Positions 7,128-15,461 of a stretch of DNA of 41,713 bases are shown here, in pieces. The notes beneath the pieces were generated by a model, which searched no databases, was not told the DNA's origin, and saw nothing but the letters and a program-made list of their open reading frames with translations. Position 1 is the first letter of the stretch, and every line of letters begins with the position of its first letter. Source of the DNA: Oscillospiraceae bacterium (GTDB lineage Bacteria > Bacillota > Clostridia > Oscillospirales > Oscillospiraceae); NCBI GenBank assembly GCA_902793285.1, contig CADBCV010000015.1, forward strand, positions 1 through 41,713, written 5' to 3'. Both the position numbers and the translations under genes were made by a program.

Positions 7128-7958
7128 TCACTCCGTAAAGTGGATGTGATTGTTGATATGCTCGCTGCAGAAGCAGTGGTAGCCCGCGCAGCGGGAGCAG
7201 TAGCGAAACTCCAGATTCGGGTAGTCCGCGTCCGTCCTGCCGCAGACGGCGCACTTGTGGGTGTAAAGCCTGTCCTGCTGCTCCCGGCGGATGCGGGCGG
7301 ATTCGCGTTTGAAGTTGATGGTGCGCCGGCTCTGCTTTCGCGGCAGCAGGGACCTGAGCTCTCCCCCGCAGAAGATCAGGAAGTTCAGCACCGCGACCAC
7401 GGGCAGAAGGTTCTCCGGGAAGGCGGTGGTGAGAACGGAGATGAGGAAGAAGGCCGCGTTCACGAGGGCGAGGTATTTCATCTTCACCGGGATGAAGAAG
7501 AGAAACAGCACCTGCATGTCCGGGAAGAGCGCCGCGAAGGAGAAGAACATGGAGAGATAGATATAGGTGGAGCTCAGGCTCACGGCCCTGCCGGTGATGA
7601 AATACATCACAAAGCCGTAGAGGATCGTGAGGATCACGCCGCTGAAGAAATAGATCGTGAACTGGCCGGTGCCCCACTGGTTCTCCAGGGTGCTGCCGAT
7701 CCAGTAATAAAAATAGAAGGCGATGAAGGCGAGGATGCCCGTGGAGGGCGGGAAGAACACAAAGCTCACAAGCCGCCAGACCTGCCCGCGCAGGATGAGG
7801 GCGGGGTTAAAGAGCAGATAGCTCATGAGCACGGGGTTCACCGCGCCGAGCAGCCAGAAGACCACGTTTGCGATCACGATATAGCGCATCAGATTCGGGA
7901 TGCCGAAATTGGGATGCTCATAACAAAACTTTTCGATTTTTCTCCGAGGGTCTGTCAT
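7128..7958 (-). CDS. Rhomboid-like membrane protein with C-terminal zinc ribbon, probable pseudoprotease
   Basis: This encodes 276 residues. About six membrane segments fill residues 25-195. The signature WRLVSFVFFP...GSTLENQWGTGQF is typical of the rhomboid fold, as is the FAALFPD...FFIPVKMKYLA segment. The GxSG nucleophile motif of active rhomboid proteases is not visible in the fourth segment (VSLSSTYIYLSMFF), and no conserved catalytic His stands out in the last segment, so it is probably inactive. The tail at about 232-272 carries CAVCG, CSRC and HCFCSEH, a likely zinc-binding ribbon on the cytoplasmic side. It has its own promoter divergent from rlmB. Its function is unknown. Confidence 0.7.
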   Translation of the reverse strand: MTDPRRKIEKFCYEHPNFGIPNLMRYIVIANVVFWLLGAVNPVLMSYLLFNPALILRGQVWRLVSFVFFPPSTGILAFIAFYFYYWIGSTLENQWGTGQFTIYFFSGVILTILYGFVMYFITGRAVSLSSTYIYLSMFFSFAALFPDMQVLFLFFIPVKMKYLALVNAAFFLISVLTTAFPENLLPVVAVLNFLIFCGGELRSLLPRKQSRRTINFKRESARIRREQQDRLYTHKCAVCGRTDADYPNLEFRYCSRCAGYHCFCSEHINNHIHFTE

Positions 7959-7993
7959 GTCAAATATGCTCCTTGTTGAATCGTGTTTTTTTC

Positions 7994-8022
7994 ACTATAC
8001 CCTTTTGCCGGGAAGATGTCTA
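7994..8022 (-). promoter_or_regulatory. Promoter of the rhomboid-like gene
   Basis: On the minus strand, TAGACA (8022-8017) and TATAGT (7999-7994) are 17 bases apart; each matches the consensus in five of six positions. It points leftward into the rhomboid-like gene. Confidence 0.6.
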
Positions 8023-8051
8023 TAAAATTTTGTAAATTTGCAAACTGGGTC

Positions 8052-8080
8052 TTTCAAAACGGAAAGCGGTATGGTAATAT
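8052..8080 (+). promoter_or_regulatory. Possible rlmB promoter
   Basis: TTTCAA (8052-8057) and TAATAT (8075-8080) are 17 bases apart, with a TG at 8072-8073 giving an extended -10. The -35 is weak. It is the only candidate found upstream of rlmB. Confidence 0.4.
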
Positions 8081-8156
8081 GTAAACTAAGAAATTATGGA
8101 CAAGGTATTGCCGCTTGCGAAATCCGTGTTTTTCAATCGGCTTTGTGAGGTAAAAG

Positions 8157-8927
8157 ATGGAAAAAGAAACCGAAAACAGCCGCGAGGCTTTGGAAAACGA
8201 GCTCATTGAGGGCAGAAACGCGGTCATTGAGGCGCTGCGCGCGGGCCGCGCCATCGACAAGATCTTTATCGCCAGGGGGGATGTGGACAAAACGCTCGGC
8301 CACATCGCCTCCCGCGCGCGGGAGCAGGGCGTCGTGGTGGTGGAGTGTGACCGCCGCAAGCTGGATTTCATGAGCCGCACCAAGGCCCACCAGGGCGTGG
8401 TCGCGCTCGCAGCCGTGCAGGCTTACTGCGAAATCTCCGACATTCTCGCCGCCGCCGAGGCGCGCGGGGAGGCGCCCTTCGTCATCGTCTGCGACGAGAT
8501 CAGCGACCCCCACAACCTCGGGGCCATCATCCGCACGGCGGAGTGTGTGGGCGCCCACGGCGTCGTGATCCCCAAACGGCGCAGCGCGGGGCTCACCGCG
8601 ATTGTGGGCAAAGCCTCCGCGGGCGCGGCGGAATACGTGCCCATCGCCCGCGTGGCGAACATCACGGCCGCGCTGAAGGAGCTCAAGGCCGCGGGGCTCT
8701 GGGTCTACGGGACCGCGGCGGACGGGGCCTCCGCGCTCTGGAGCACGGAGCTCACCGGCCCCATCGCCCTCGTCATCGGCTCCGAGGGGGACGGGATGAG
8801 CCGCCTTGTGCGCGAGAGCTGCGACTTTGTGCTGAGTCTCCCGATGAAGGGAAGGCTCAACTCGCTCAACGCCTCGGCCGCCGCCGCCGTCACCATGTAC
8901 GAAGTTTTGCGCCAGAGAAGTCTCTGA
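8157..8927 (+). CDS. rlmB: 23S rRNA (guanosine-2'-O-)-methyltransferase RlmB
   Basis: This is a 256-residue SpoU/TrmH-family (SPOUT, knotted) methyltransferase. An N-terminal substrate-binding domain (residues about 15-75, starting ELIEGRNAVIEALRAG) precedes the catalytic domain. The three family motifs are clear: DEISDPHNLGAIIRTAE, ALVIGSEGDGMSRLV and LPMKGRLNSLNASAAAAV. The last forms the S-adenosylmethionine-binding knot. RlmB of Escherichia coli methylates G2251 in the peptidyl-transferase P loop. The product could instead be a close paralogue acting on another 23S position. It is followed after about 45 bases by the pseudo-P-type ATPase gene on the same strand. Confidence 0.92.
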   Translation: MEKETENSREALENELIEGRNAVIEALRAGRAIDKIFIARGDVDKTLGHIASRAREQGVVVVECDRRKLDFMSRTKAHQGVVALAAVQAYCEISDILAAAEARGEAPFVIVCDEISDPHNLGAIIRTAECVGAHGVVIPKRRSAGLTAIVGKASAGAAEYVPIARVANITAALKELKAAGLWVYGTAADGASALWSTELTGPIALVIGSEGDGMSRLVRESCDFVLSLPMKGRLNSLNASAAAAVTMYEVLRQRSL

Positions 8928-8972
8928 AAAACGCCGCTCATGAGCTGCGCTTCGGAAAAGGCAGGTATTGGT

Positions 8973-11900
8973 ATGGACGATCTCAACAAGCAAGTGGACA
9001 ATGCCCCGGCGTTTGAGGATGACGAGCTGCCCGAGCTCCCCTCCAAGTATGACGAGCTCTTTGCGGCCGAGAACGAAAAGAACGTTGACATGCAGCCGCG
9101 CGTCAGACGCGGCAGTGTGAAATTCGATGAGATTTTTGCGGTCAAAAATGCGGCGGCTCTCGCAGATTCTGAGCCGAATGTCCGCGACGGGCACGACAAT
9201 GCCTTCGCGGCGAGAAACGCGCTGCACACGGCGCCTGCCGGAGAGCCGGACGCCGGGGAGGAGGCTGTGGAAACGCCGGACACGGAGAAGGAAGACGACG
9301 CGCCCGATGCCGCGGAGCAGGACGCCTATCTCCACGCGGACGTGGACCTGGACGCCTATCTCTCCTTTGACGACTACGAGGCGCAGGAGAAGGAGCCGCC
9401 GCGGGAGCCTTCCGAGCCCCGCGCCGCCCGCACAGCCTCCCCCGCAAAGAAAAAGGGCGGGCTTCTGGGCTTTCTGAAAAACATCGGCTCCGCCCCGGCC
9501 CGGCCTGCGGAGGCGGAAGAGGAGCTTCCCGCGCAGGTGATCGAAGCCGGGGACTACCCCGACGCGGACGGCGCGGAGGAAGCCCCCGACGATCCCGGCT
9601 ATGAGACGCAGGATGCCTATGACGCGCCGGAGGACGGCGGCAGGCTCTATACCGTCCGCGGCGGCGACATCGGCAGGCGGGAGCGGGAGGCGCGCGAATT
9701 CATCGCCGCCATGCAGGCCGAGTCCGGGACGGACGCGGCGCGCGCCCGCAGGAGCAGCGCCGACTACCGCGTGGAGCTGGACGACCTTCTCGATATGACA
9801 GAGCCGGAGGAGGACATTCTTCCCTCCCCCGCCGCAGGCGCGGCGGACGGCGAGGACGACGATTACGACTTTGATCTGGAGCAGGCGCTGGACTATGACG
9901 CGGATGTGCGCCCCTACCGCCCGAAGAAGGAGGCCGCCTTCACCCCCGACGCGGAGGAGCCCGAGATCGACGGGCGCTTTCATCTTGGCGGACAGAACCC
10001 CGAGAGCGCCATCTCCTACGGCGGGAGCGCCGTTGATCTGAGCGCGGACGCGGAATATGTCCCCGCGCCGCAGACGGAATACAACCCCAGCCAGTGGACG
10101 CCCGACTACGACGATCCCCTGGCGGAGCGCGAGGAGCTCGCCGAGCCGCCCCGCAAGCAGCACCGCTCCCTCTTCGCGGGCCTGCGCCGCAAGAGCGCGC
10201 AGAAGGCCGAGCCGCCCTCTCCCGCGCCGGAAGATACGGAGGAGCCGGACGAGGGCTTTGACGACAAGAGCGCCGGCCCCGCCATCTACGCCGTGAGCGC
10301 CGACTACCGCGACGCGCCCGACAACATGGACCCCGCCGAGTACGACGACCTGGATTTCAACGAGGACGACGAGGAGAGCGAGGAGGGGCGCCGTTACCGG
10401 GAGTCCGACATGTACGTCCCGCCGAGCTTCCGCGAGTACCTGCTGTCCATCCTGGCCTCCGTCTGGCTCAAGCTGCGCGGCACCGTGCGCGGGCGCAGCG
10501 CCGAGACCATGAGCGACAGCGAGGAGGATCTCGGCACGGAGCTCAGCCCCGCAGAGGCGTCCAAATACTACGGCTCCTTCCTGCGCTCGATGAAATACAG
10601 GCTGCGCATCGGGGCCGCGGTCCTCGCCTTGATGGTCTACATATCGCTTGAGATGCCCGTGCCGGGGATGATGAAATCCCTCCCCGTGGCGGCGGCCTGC
10701 TGCTTCGGATTGCAGGGTCTCATCCTGCTTCTGTCCCTGGACGTGGTGACAAACGGCTTTATGAACACGGTGCGTCTCCGCTTCGGGGCGGACAGTCTCG
10801 CGCTCATCTCCTGTCTCTTTACCGGCATTGACGCCCTCATTGTGGCGCTCTCCGATACGGCGGCGGTACACATGCCGCTCTGCGCCATCAGCTCCGCCTC
10901 CGTGCTGGGGCTGCTGCTCGCGGCCTATCTCTCGGCCCGCGGGCTCCGGAAGGCCACGCGCGTGCCCGCCATCGGCAAGCACTTTTTCGCCGTGACCGGG
11001 GAGAACACCCTGGAGGAGGGCGAGATCACCCTGCTCAAATCCCTCCGCTCCGCCCGCGGCTTTGTCCGCCGGGCCGAGGAAGCGGGCCCCGACGAGACGC
11101 TCTACGCGAGGCTCGCCCCGGCGCTGTTTCTGCTGGCGCTGCTGCTGTCGATCATCGTCATGATCGCAAAGAAGAGCTATCCCGAATTTCTGTACATCCT
11201 CTCGGCCCAGCTTGTGCTGACCGTCCCCTTCTGCGCGATGCTCTCCTTCGCGCTGCCCTTCTTCCTCGGCTCGACGCGCATCTTCAAGTTCGGCGCTGCG
11301 ATCGCCGGCTGGTCCGGTCTCTGTGACATCGGGATGAGCAAAAACCTCATCGTGACGGACCGGGACCTCTTCCCCGAGAGCACCGTCACCATCGAGAGCG
11401 TGCGCATCTTCGCCGATGAGGACGCCCAGAAGGTCATCTCCTACGCGGGGTCCATGATGCAGGCTTCCGGCTGCTGCGCCGCGGGCTGCTTCGGTGAGCT
11501 CATGCGGGAGACGGACTCCCCCTCGAGACCCATCGACGGTTTTGAGGTCATGCCCGGCGGCGGCATGAAGGGCATCATCGAGGGGCATGTGGTCCTCTGC
11601 GGCAGCACGGATCTCATGCGGCTCATGAACGTGCGCATCCCCTTCCGGCTCACGGACAAGACCACGGTCCTGCTCGCCATCGACGGCATCCTCTACGGCA
11701 TCTTCTCCCTCCGCTACGAGGGGCAGCCCCAGATCCGCAGGGCGCTCGTGGATCTGGTCCGCACGGCCAGACCCCCGGTTTTCGCGGTGCGCGACTTCAA
11801 CGTGACGCCCGAGATGCTGCACAGCACCTTCGACATCGCCACCGACGGCTACGACTTTCCGCCCTATGCCGAGCGCTTCCGCCTCTCTGAGCCGTCCAAC

Positions 11901-12167
11901 GACGTGAAGGACGAGCGCATCTCCGCCATCCTCTGCAACGAGGGTCTCGCCCCGCTCACGAGCGTCGCGGACATCGGGCGCAGCATGTACTTTGCCACGC
12001 GCGTGAATCTTGCCCTCAACGTGATCGCCGCGGTGCTCGGCGTGCTGCTGGTGTTCGTGCGCTTTCTCGCCGCAGGCTCGAACAGCTTTGCAAGTCTCTT
12101 CCTGTACATGCTGTTCTGGGCGCTGCCTGTCCTCGCGGTGAGCTTCTTCATCAGCGTCAAGCGCTGA
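8973..12167 (+). CDS. P1B-type-ATPase-like membrane protein lacking catalytic motifs, with long acidic N-terminus
   Basis: This encodes 1064 residues; I start at ATG 8973 because the earlier ATG at 8940 has no ribosome site. Residues 1 to about 510 are acidic, Pro/Ala/Asp-rich and probably disordered. The remainder follows the layout of P1B metal-transport ATPases: four membrane segments, a pair with VPFCAMLSFALPFF where active pumps have CPC, a cytoplasmic domain, and two final membrane segments. The expected DKTGTLT reads TDRDLFP, TGDN reads VRDFN, and GDGxND reads CNEGLAP. The nucleotide-domain segment PGGGMKGIIEGHVVLCG and the linker AIDGILYGIFSLR are kept. This looks like a pseudo-pump, probably a scaffold or sensor. 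Its role is unknown. Confidence 0.65.
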   Translation: MDDLNKQVDNAPAFEDDELPELPSKYDELFAAENEKNVDMQPRVRRGSVKFDEIFAVKNAAALADSEPNVRDGHDNAFAARNALHTAPAGEPDAGEEAVETPDTEKEDDAPDAAEQDAYLHADVDLDAYLSFDDYEAQEKEPPREPSEPRAARTASPAKKKGGLLGFLKNIGSAPARPAEAEEELPAQVIEAGDYPDADGAEEAPDDPGYETQDAYDAPEDGGRLYTVRGGDIGRREREAREFIAAMQAESGTDAARARRSSADYRVELDDLLDMTEPEEDILPSPAAGAADGEDDDYDFDLEQALDYDADVRPYRPKKEAAFTPDAEEPEIDGRFHLGGQNPESAISYGGSAVDLSADAEYVPAPQTEYNPSQWTPDYDDPLAEREELAEPPRKQHRSLFAGLRRKSAQKAEPPSPAPEDTEEPDEGFDDKSAGPAIYAVSADYRDAPDNMDPAEYDDLDFNEDDEESEEGRRYRESDMYVPPSFREYLLSILASVWLKLRGTVRGRSAETMSDSEEDLGTELSPAEASKYYGSFLRSMKYRLRIGAAVLALMVYISLEMPVPGMMKSLPVAAACCFGLQGLILLLSLDVVTNGFMNTVRLRFGADSLALISCLFTGIDALIVALSDTAAVHMPLCAISSASVLGLLLAAYLSARGLRKATRVPAIGKHFFAVTGENTLEEGEITLLKSLRSARGFVRRAEEAGPDETLYARLAPALFLLALLLSIIVMIAKKSYPEFLYILSAQLVLTVPFCAMLSFALPFFLGSTRIFKFGAAIAGWSGLCDIGMSKNLIVTDRDLFPESTVTIESVRIFADEDAQKVISYAGSMMQASGCCAAGCFGELMRETDSPSRPIDGFEVMPGGGMKGIIEGHVVLCGSTDLMRLMNVRIPFRLTDKTTVLLAIDGILYGIFSLRYEGQPQIRRALVDLVRTARPPVFAVRDFNVTPEMLHSTFDIATDGYDFPPYAERFRLSEPSNDVKDERISAILCNEGLAPLTSVADIGRSMYFATRVNLALNVIAAVLGVLLVFVRFLAAGSNSFASLFLYMLFWALPVLAVSFFISVKR

Positions 12168-12180
12168 GAAAGCGGATCAT

Positions 12181-12346
12181 AAAAAACGCGGTCCCCGGCG
12201 GGCAATGTCATTAAGATAAAGAATGTCATGGCTTCGCGCAAGCGAAGGATCCCGTGCTTGGTTGCAATTAGGACGGGATTCTTCGTCGCTGCGCTCCTCA
12301 GAATGACACTAACAAAATGACATTGCCCCGGCGGGCCGCGTTTTTT
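12181..12346 (+). terminator. Intrinsic terminator split by a MITE-like insertion
   Basis: AAAAAACGCGG (12181-12191) and CCGCGTTTTTT (12336-12346) are the two arms of an A/T-flanked terminator. With the insertion and one copy of CCCCGGCGGG removed, they form a compact hairpin with a CCC/GGG upper stem and a CGGC loop. It ends the transcript of the pseudo-ATPase gene. In its present state the arms are 144 bases apart. Confidence 0.7.
12203..12325. mobile_element. 123-bp MITE-like element with 10-bp target duplication
   Basis: The terminal inverted repeats CAATGTCATT (12203-12212) and AATGACATTG (12316-12325) are perfect. The sequence CCCCGGCGGG occurs directly on both sides (12193-12202 and 12326-12335), as expected of a target-site duplication. 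The inside has an imperfect palindrome (GGATCCCGTGC against GACGGGATTC, plus AGAATGAC) and no coding potential. Element ends may shift by one or two bases because GG/CC extend the inverted repeats. Confidence 0.75.
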
Positions 12347-12368
12347 GTTTTTCCCCCCAATTTTATGC

Positions 12369-12397
12369 TTGCCAAGCAAAGCGGTATAGTATATAAT
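12369..12397 (+). promoter_or_regulatory. Promoter of the EF-G paralogue
   Basis: TTGCCA (12369-12374) and TATAAT (12392-12397) are separated by 17 bases. The same pair of hexamers recurs upstream of the DEDDh exonuclease gene. Confidence 0.75.
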
Positions 12398-12473
12398 AAA
12401 TTGATTGCAAATTGATCGTCCTGATCGCGGATTCATAATTTTTGCATATACTTCAACAGAGAGGAAACGACAC

Positions 12474-14489
12474 ATGAGCTACGAAACGAAAAACATTCGC
12501 AACATCTGCCTCATCGGCCACGGCAACAACGGCAAGACCAGTCTCGCAGAGAGTATGCTCTTCTGCACCGGCGCCATCGACCGCATGGGCAAGGTCGCCG
12601 ACGGCACCACCGTCTGCGACTACGACCCCGAAGAGACCAGCCGCCAGATCACCATTGCCACCTCCATCGCCCCCGTGAACTACGCCGGCATGAAGATCAA
12701 TGTGCTCGACTGCCCCGGCTACTTTGACTTTGTGGGCGATGTGCTCTGCTCCCTGCGCGCAGTGGAGTGCGGCATGATCGTCACCTCCGCCAAGGACACC
12801 GCCGAAAGCCTTCCCGTCGGCGGCCAGCGGAGCTGGAACTACCTGAAGAACGCGAAGCTCCCCGTCATGTTCTGCATCTCCAAGTGCAATGAGGAGCACG
12901 GCGATTACTTCAAGGCGCTCGAAACCCTCAAGGGCAAGTACGGCTCCATCATCTGCCCCGTCACCATCCCGACCTCCGACGGCAACGGCGTCATCGACCT
13001 CGTGCATAACGTGGCCTACATGACCAAGGGCGCGAAGGTCGAGAAGACCGCCGTCCCCGCCGCCGATGCCGGCCATGTCGAGGATCTGCGCGCAGAGCTC
13101 ATGGAGGCCGCCGCCGGCGCCACCGAGGAGCTCATGGAGAAGTTCTTTGAGACCATGGAGCTCAGCGAGGCCGACATCATCGAAGGTCTCAAGGTCGGCG
13201 TGAAGGAGCGCGCGGTCGTGCCCGTGTTCGCCTCCGACGCCATGACCAACGTCGGCACCGTCGCCATGCTCCAGGGCATCGCGGACTACTGCCCCGCGCC
13301 CGAGGAGAAGAACGACGGCGTCCTCGGCTTCGTGTTCAAGACCGTGTCCGACAAGTTCGGCAAGTACAGCTTCGTGAAGGTCCTCTCCGGCAAGATCGCG
13401 GCCGGCATGTCCCTCCGGAACGTACGCGCCTCCTCCACCGACAAGCTCGGCCGCATGTACACCATGTGCGGCAAGAAAAGCACCGAGGTCACCGAGGCCT
13501 GCTGCGGCGACATCGTGGCCATCGGCAAGATGGACTGGAAGACCGGCGACACCGTGACCGACTCCAGGGACGATATCGAGCTGCCCGCCATCGAGATCCC
13601 CGAGCCCTGCTACTCCATGTGCATCGCGCCCAAGACCAAGGGCCAGGACGACAAGGTCGCAGGCGGTCTCAACAAGCTGGGCGAGGAGGACATCTCCTTC
13701 ACGCTCGTCAACAACGCCGAGACCCACCAGATGGTCATCTCCGGCGCGGGCGACATCCAGATCGGCGTGCTGTGCTCCAAGCTCAAGAATCTCTACAACG
13801 TGGATACCGAGCTCAAGCCCGCCCGCGTCGCCTACCGCGAGAAGATCAAGGGCAAGGTCGAGGCCCACGGCCGTCACAAGAAGCAGTCCGGCGGTTCCGG
13901 CCAGTTCGGCGACGTGTGGATCCGCTTCGAGCCGCAGGACGAGCAGGACGACATGATCTTTGCCGAGGAAGTGTTCGGCGGCTCCGTGCCGAAGAACTTC
14001 TTCCCCTCCGTCGAAAAGGGCCTGCGCAACGCCGTGCAGAAGGGCGTCCTCGCCGGGTACCCCCTGGTCGGCCTCAAGGCCACGCTGTACGACGGCTCCT
14101 ACCACCCCGTCGACTCCAACGATATGGCCTTCCAGACGGCTGCCCGTCTCGCCTACCAGGACGGCATCCCCAAGGCCAAGCCCACCATCCTTGAGCCCAT
14201 CGGCCAGCTCTTCGTCACCATCCCCGACGAGTTCCAGGGCGCCATCATCGGCGACATCAACTCCAAGCGCCGCGGCACCATGATGGGCTCCATGCCCGCC
14301 GAGGACGGCATGACCACCATCGAGGCCGAGGTTCCCATGGCCGAGATGAGCTCCTACACCATCGACCTGCGCTCCATGACCCAGGGCGCCGGCTCCTTCA
14401 CCTGCAAGTTCGTGCGTTACGAGGAAGCCCCCGGCAACGTGCAGCAGAAGGTCATCGAAGAGGCCAAGGCTCTGGCCGAGCAGGAGTAA
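12474..14489 (+). CDS. Elongation factor G-like protein (EF-G2 type)
   Basis: This encodes 671 residues with the five-domain layout of EF-G. The P-loop is GHGNNGKTS (15-23), switch I has DYDPEE, and G3 is DCPGYFDF (79-86), with Tyr where canonical EF-G has the catalytic His; that is usual for the EF-G2/EF-G-like branch. The G4 motif NKxD reads SKCN (136-139), which is unusual. Domain IV has GRHKKQSGGSGQFGDV and the C-terminal domain ends with the SMTQGAGSFTCKF segment. ATG 12474 has the site GAGGA upstream and its own promoter. Such paralogues accompany a canonical EF-G elsewhere; their role is poorly known, and ribosome recycling or stress translation are possible. Confidence 0.85.
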   Translation: MSYETKNIRNICLIGHGNNGKTSLAESMLFCTGAIDRMGKVADGTTVCDYDPEETSRQITIATSIAPVNYAGMKINVLDCPGYFDFVGDVLCSLRAVECGMIVTSAKDTAESLPVGGQRSWNYLKNAKLPVMFCISKCNEEHGDYFKALETLKGKYGSIICPVTIPTSDGNGVIDLVHNVAYMTKGAKVEKTAVPAADAGHVEDLRAELMEAAAGATEELMEKFFETMELSEADIIEGLKVGVKERAVVPVFASDAMTNVGTVAMLQGIADYCPAPEEKNDGVLGFVFKTVSDKFGKYSFVKVLSGKIAAGMSLRNVRASSTDKLGRMYTMCGKKSTEVTEACCGDIVAIGKMDWKTGDTVTDSRDDIELPAIEIPEPCYSMCIAPKTKGQDDKVAGGLNKLGEEDISFTLVNNAETHQMVISGAGDIQIGVLCSKLKNLYNVDTELKPARVAYREKIKGKVEAHGRHKKQSGGSGQFGDVWIRFEPQDEQDDMIFAEEVFGGSVPKNFFPSVEKGLRNAVQKGVLAGYPLVGLKATLYDGSYHPVDSNDMAFQTAARLAYQDGIPKAKPTILEPIGQLFVTIPDEFQGAIIGDINSKRRGTMMGSMPAEDGMTTIEAEVPMAEMSSYTIDLRSMTQGAGSFTCKFVRYEEAPGNVQQKVIEEAKALAEQE

Positions 14490-14502
14490 TATCCGTTTTC
14501 CG

Positions 14503-14535
14503 ATATGGGCGGCCATCCGGTCGCCCATATTTTTG
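14503..14535 (+). terminator. Terminator after the EF-G paralogue
   Basis: The perfect 9-bp stem ATATGGGCG (14503-14511) and CGCCCATAT (14522-14530) has a 10-base loop and is followed by five T residues. The short U-tract may let some transcription read into the next gene, 17 bases further on. Confidence 0.65.
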
Positions 14536-14551
14536 AGAGAGGGGTTCTGTT

Positions 14552-15391
14552 ATGAAAGACAGACTTGCCAATTTGAAAAACCTGCTCTGGGCGGCGGCGA
14601 TTTTGCTGTGCCTCGTGGCGGTGCTGGTGGGGCTCATTTTCGCCATGTCCCAGAAGAACACGGCGGAGCGGCCCGACGGCACGCTTGTCCTCGGGCAGAT
14701 CGAGAGAGCTTCTTTGAAAAACAGCGGCGGGAGCCGGGATGTCATCGGCATGGAAACTGCCGCGGGCGCCGCGCTCAACATCCTGCCGGAGAGCAGCAAG
14801 GGCAATCTTGAATCCGTGTTCGGCATGACCTTTCTCTGCGACAGGACCGTGCAGGGCCTGCGCACCTACGCCTCCCAGTACGGCGACGGCGTGAGCGCGC
14901 AGATCTGGACGGACGACGGCGGCGGCCTTCCCGCGAAGAACGCGGCCGAGACCAGCATCGTCTTCTATGACGGCTCCCTCATCACGGCAGCCAATGCTGC
15001 GATGGTCACGCGGCCCAAGACCATGGTGCTCTATCTCGGCGGCGACGGGCTTGCCGACACGAGCGAGCAGGAGTTTATCGACGGCTACACGGCCCTCATC
15101 GACTCCATCCGCAGCGCGAGTCCCGCGACGCAGATCATCGTCTGCTCCATCGGCTCCGTGAGCAGCAACTACCAGGGCGGCGACGGGCTGGACCCCCAGC
15201 TCATCTCCCGCGCAAACGGCTGGATCAGGCAGGTCTGCATCAACACCGGCGCGTACTACGCCGATCTCGCGGCCTTCCTCAACGACGAATACGGCTTTCT
15301 CTCCGACGCGTTTCTGATGCCGGACGGCCGCAGCATCGCCGCGGCGGGCATCGCGCTCATTGTGGACTACTTTCGCTTCCACTATGTGTGA
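14552..15391 (+). CDS. Membrane-anchored SGNH-hydrolase-like protein, degenerate active site
   Basis: This encodes 279 residues. An N-terminal membrane anchor spans residues about 11-32. The extracytoplasmic part has SGNH/GDSL traits: LYLGGDGLADTSEQEFIDGY resembles block III, and ATQIIVCSIGSVSSNY and INTGAYYADLAAFLND fit later strands. The nucleophile block, normally GDS near a strand end, reads FLCDRTVQGL, and the DGxH block near the C-terminus reads DGRSIAAAGIALIVDYFRFH. Both catalytic Ser and His appear to be missing. A binding role, for example toward cell-wall glycans, is possible but unproven. It lies directly after the EF-G terminator and ends before the methionine-transport locus. Confidence 0.55.
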   Translation: MKDRLANLKNLLWAAAILLCLVAVLVGLIFAMSQKNTAERPDGTLVLGQIERASLKNSGGSRDVIGMETAAGAALNILPESSKGNLESVFGMTFLCDRTVQGLRTYASQYGDGVSAQIWTDDGGGLPAKNAAETSIVFYDGSLITAANAAMVTRPKTMVLYLGGDGLADTSEQEFIDGYTALIDSIRSASPATQIIVCSIGSVSSNYQGGDGLDPQLISRANGWIRQVCINTGAYYADLAAFLNDEYGFLSDAFLMPDGRSIAAAGIALIVDYFRFHYV

Positions 15392-15461
15392 GATACCCTT
15401 GTGCATTATAGTCAGGATTTTTACGGTTTACATGGCTAAAGTATGTGAAAACTTCTGATTT

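Noticed and set aside
8133-11822. A 1229-codon open frame on the minus strand opposite the pseudo-ATPase gene
   Set aside because: It is an antisense shadow of a GC-rich coding frame. It has His/Gly/Ala/Arg-rich composition, no domain, no ribosome site, and crosses the rlmB gene and its stop.
12453-14528. A 691-codon open frame opposite the EF-G paralogue
   Set aside because: Composition is dominated by Gly, His, Val and Asp, as expected from antisense reading of GC-rich codons; the other strand has a clear EF-G family gene.
14503-14551. Attenuator or riboswitch before the SGNH-like gene
   Set aside because: Only a single simple hairpin with a short U-tract is present; a plain terminator explains it.
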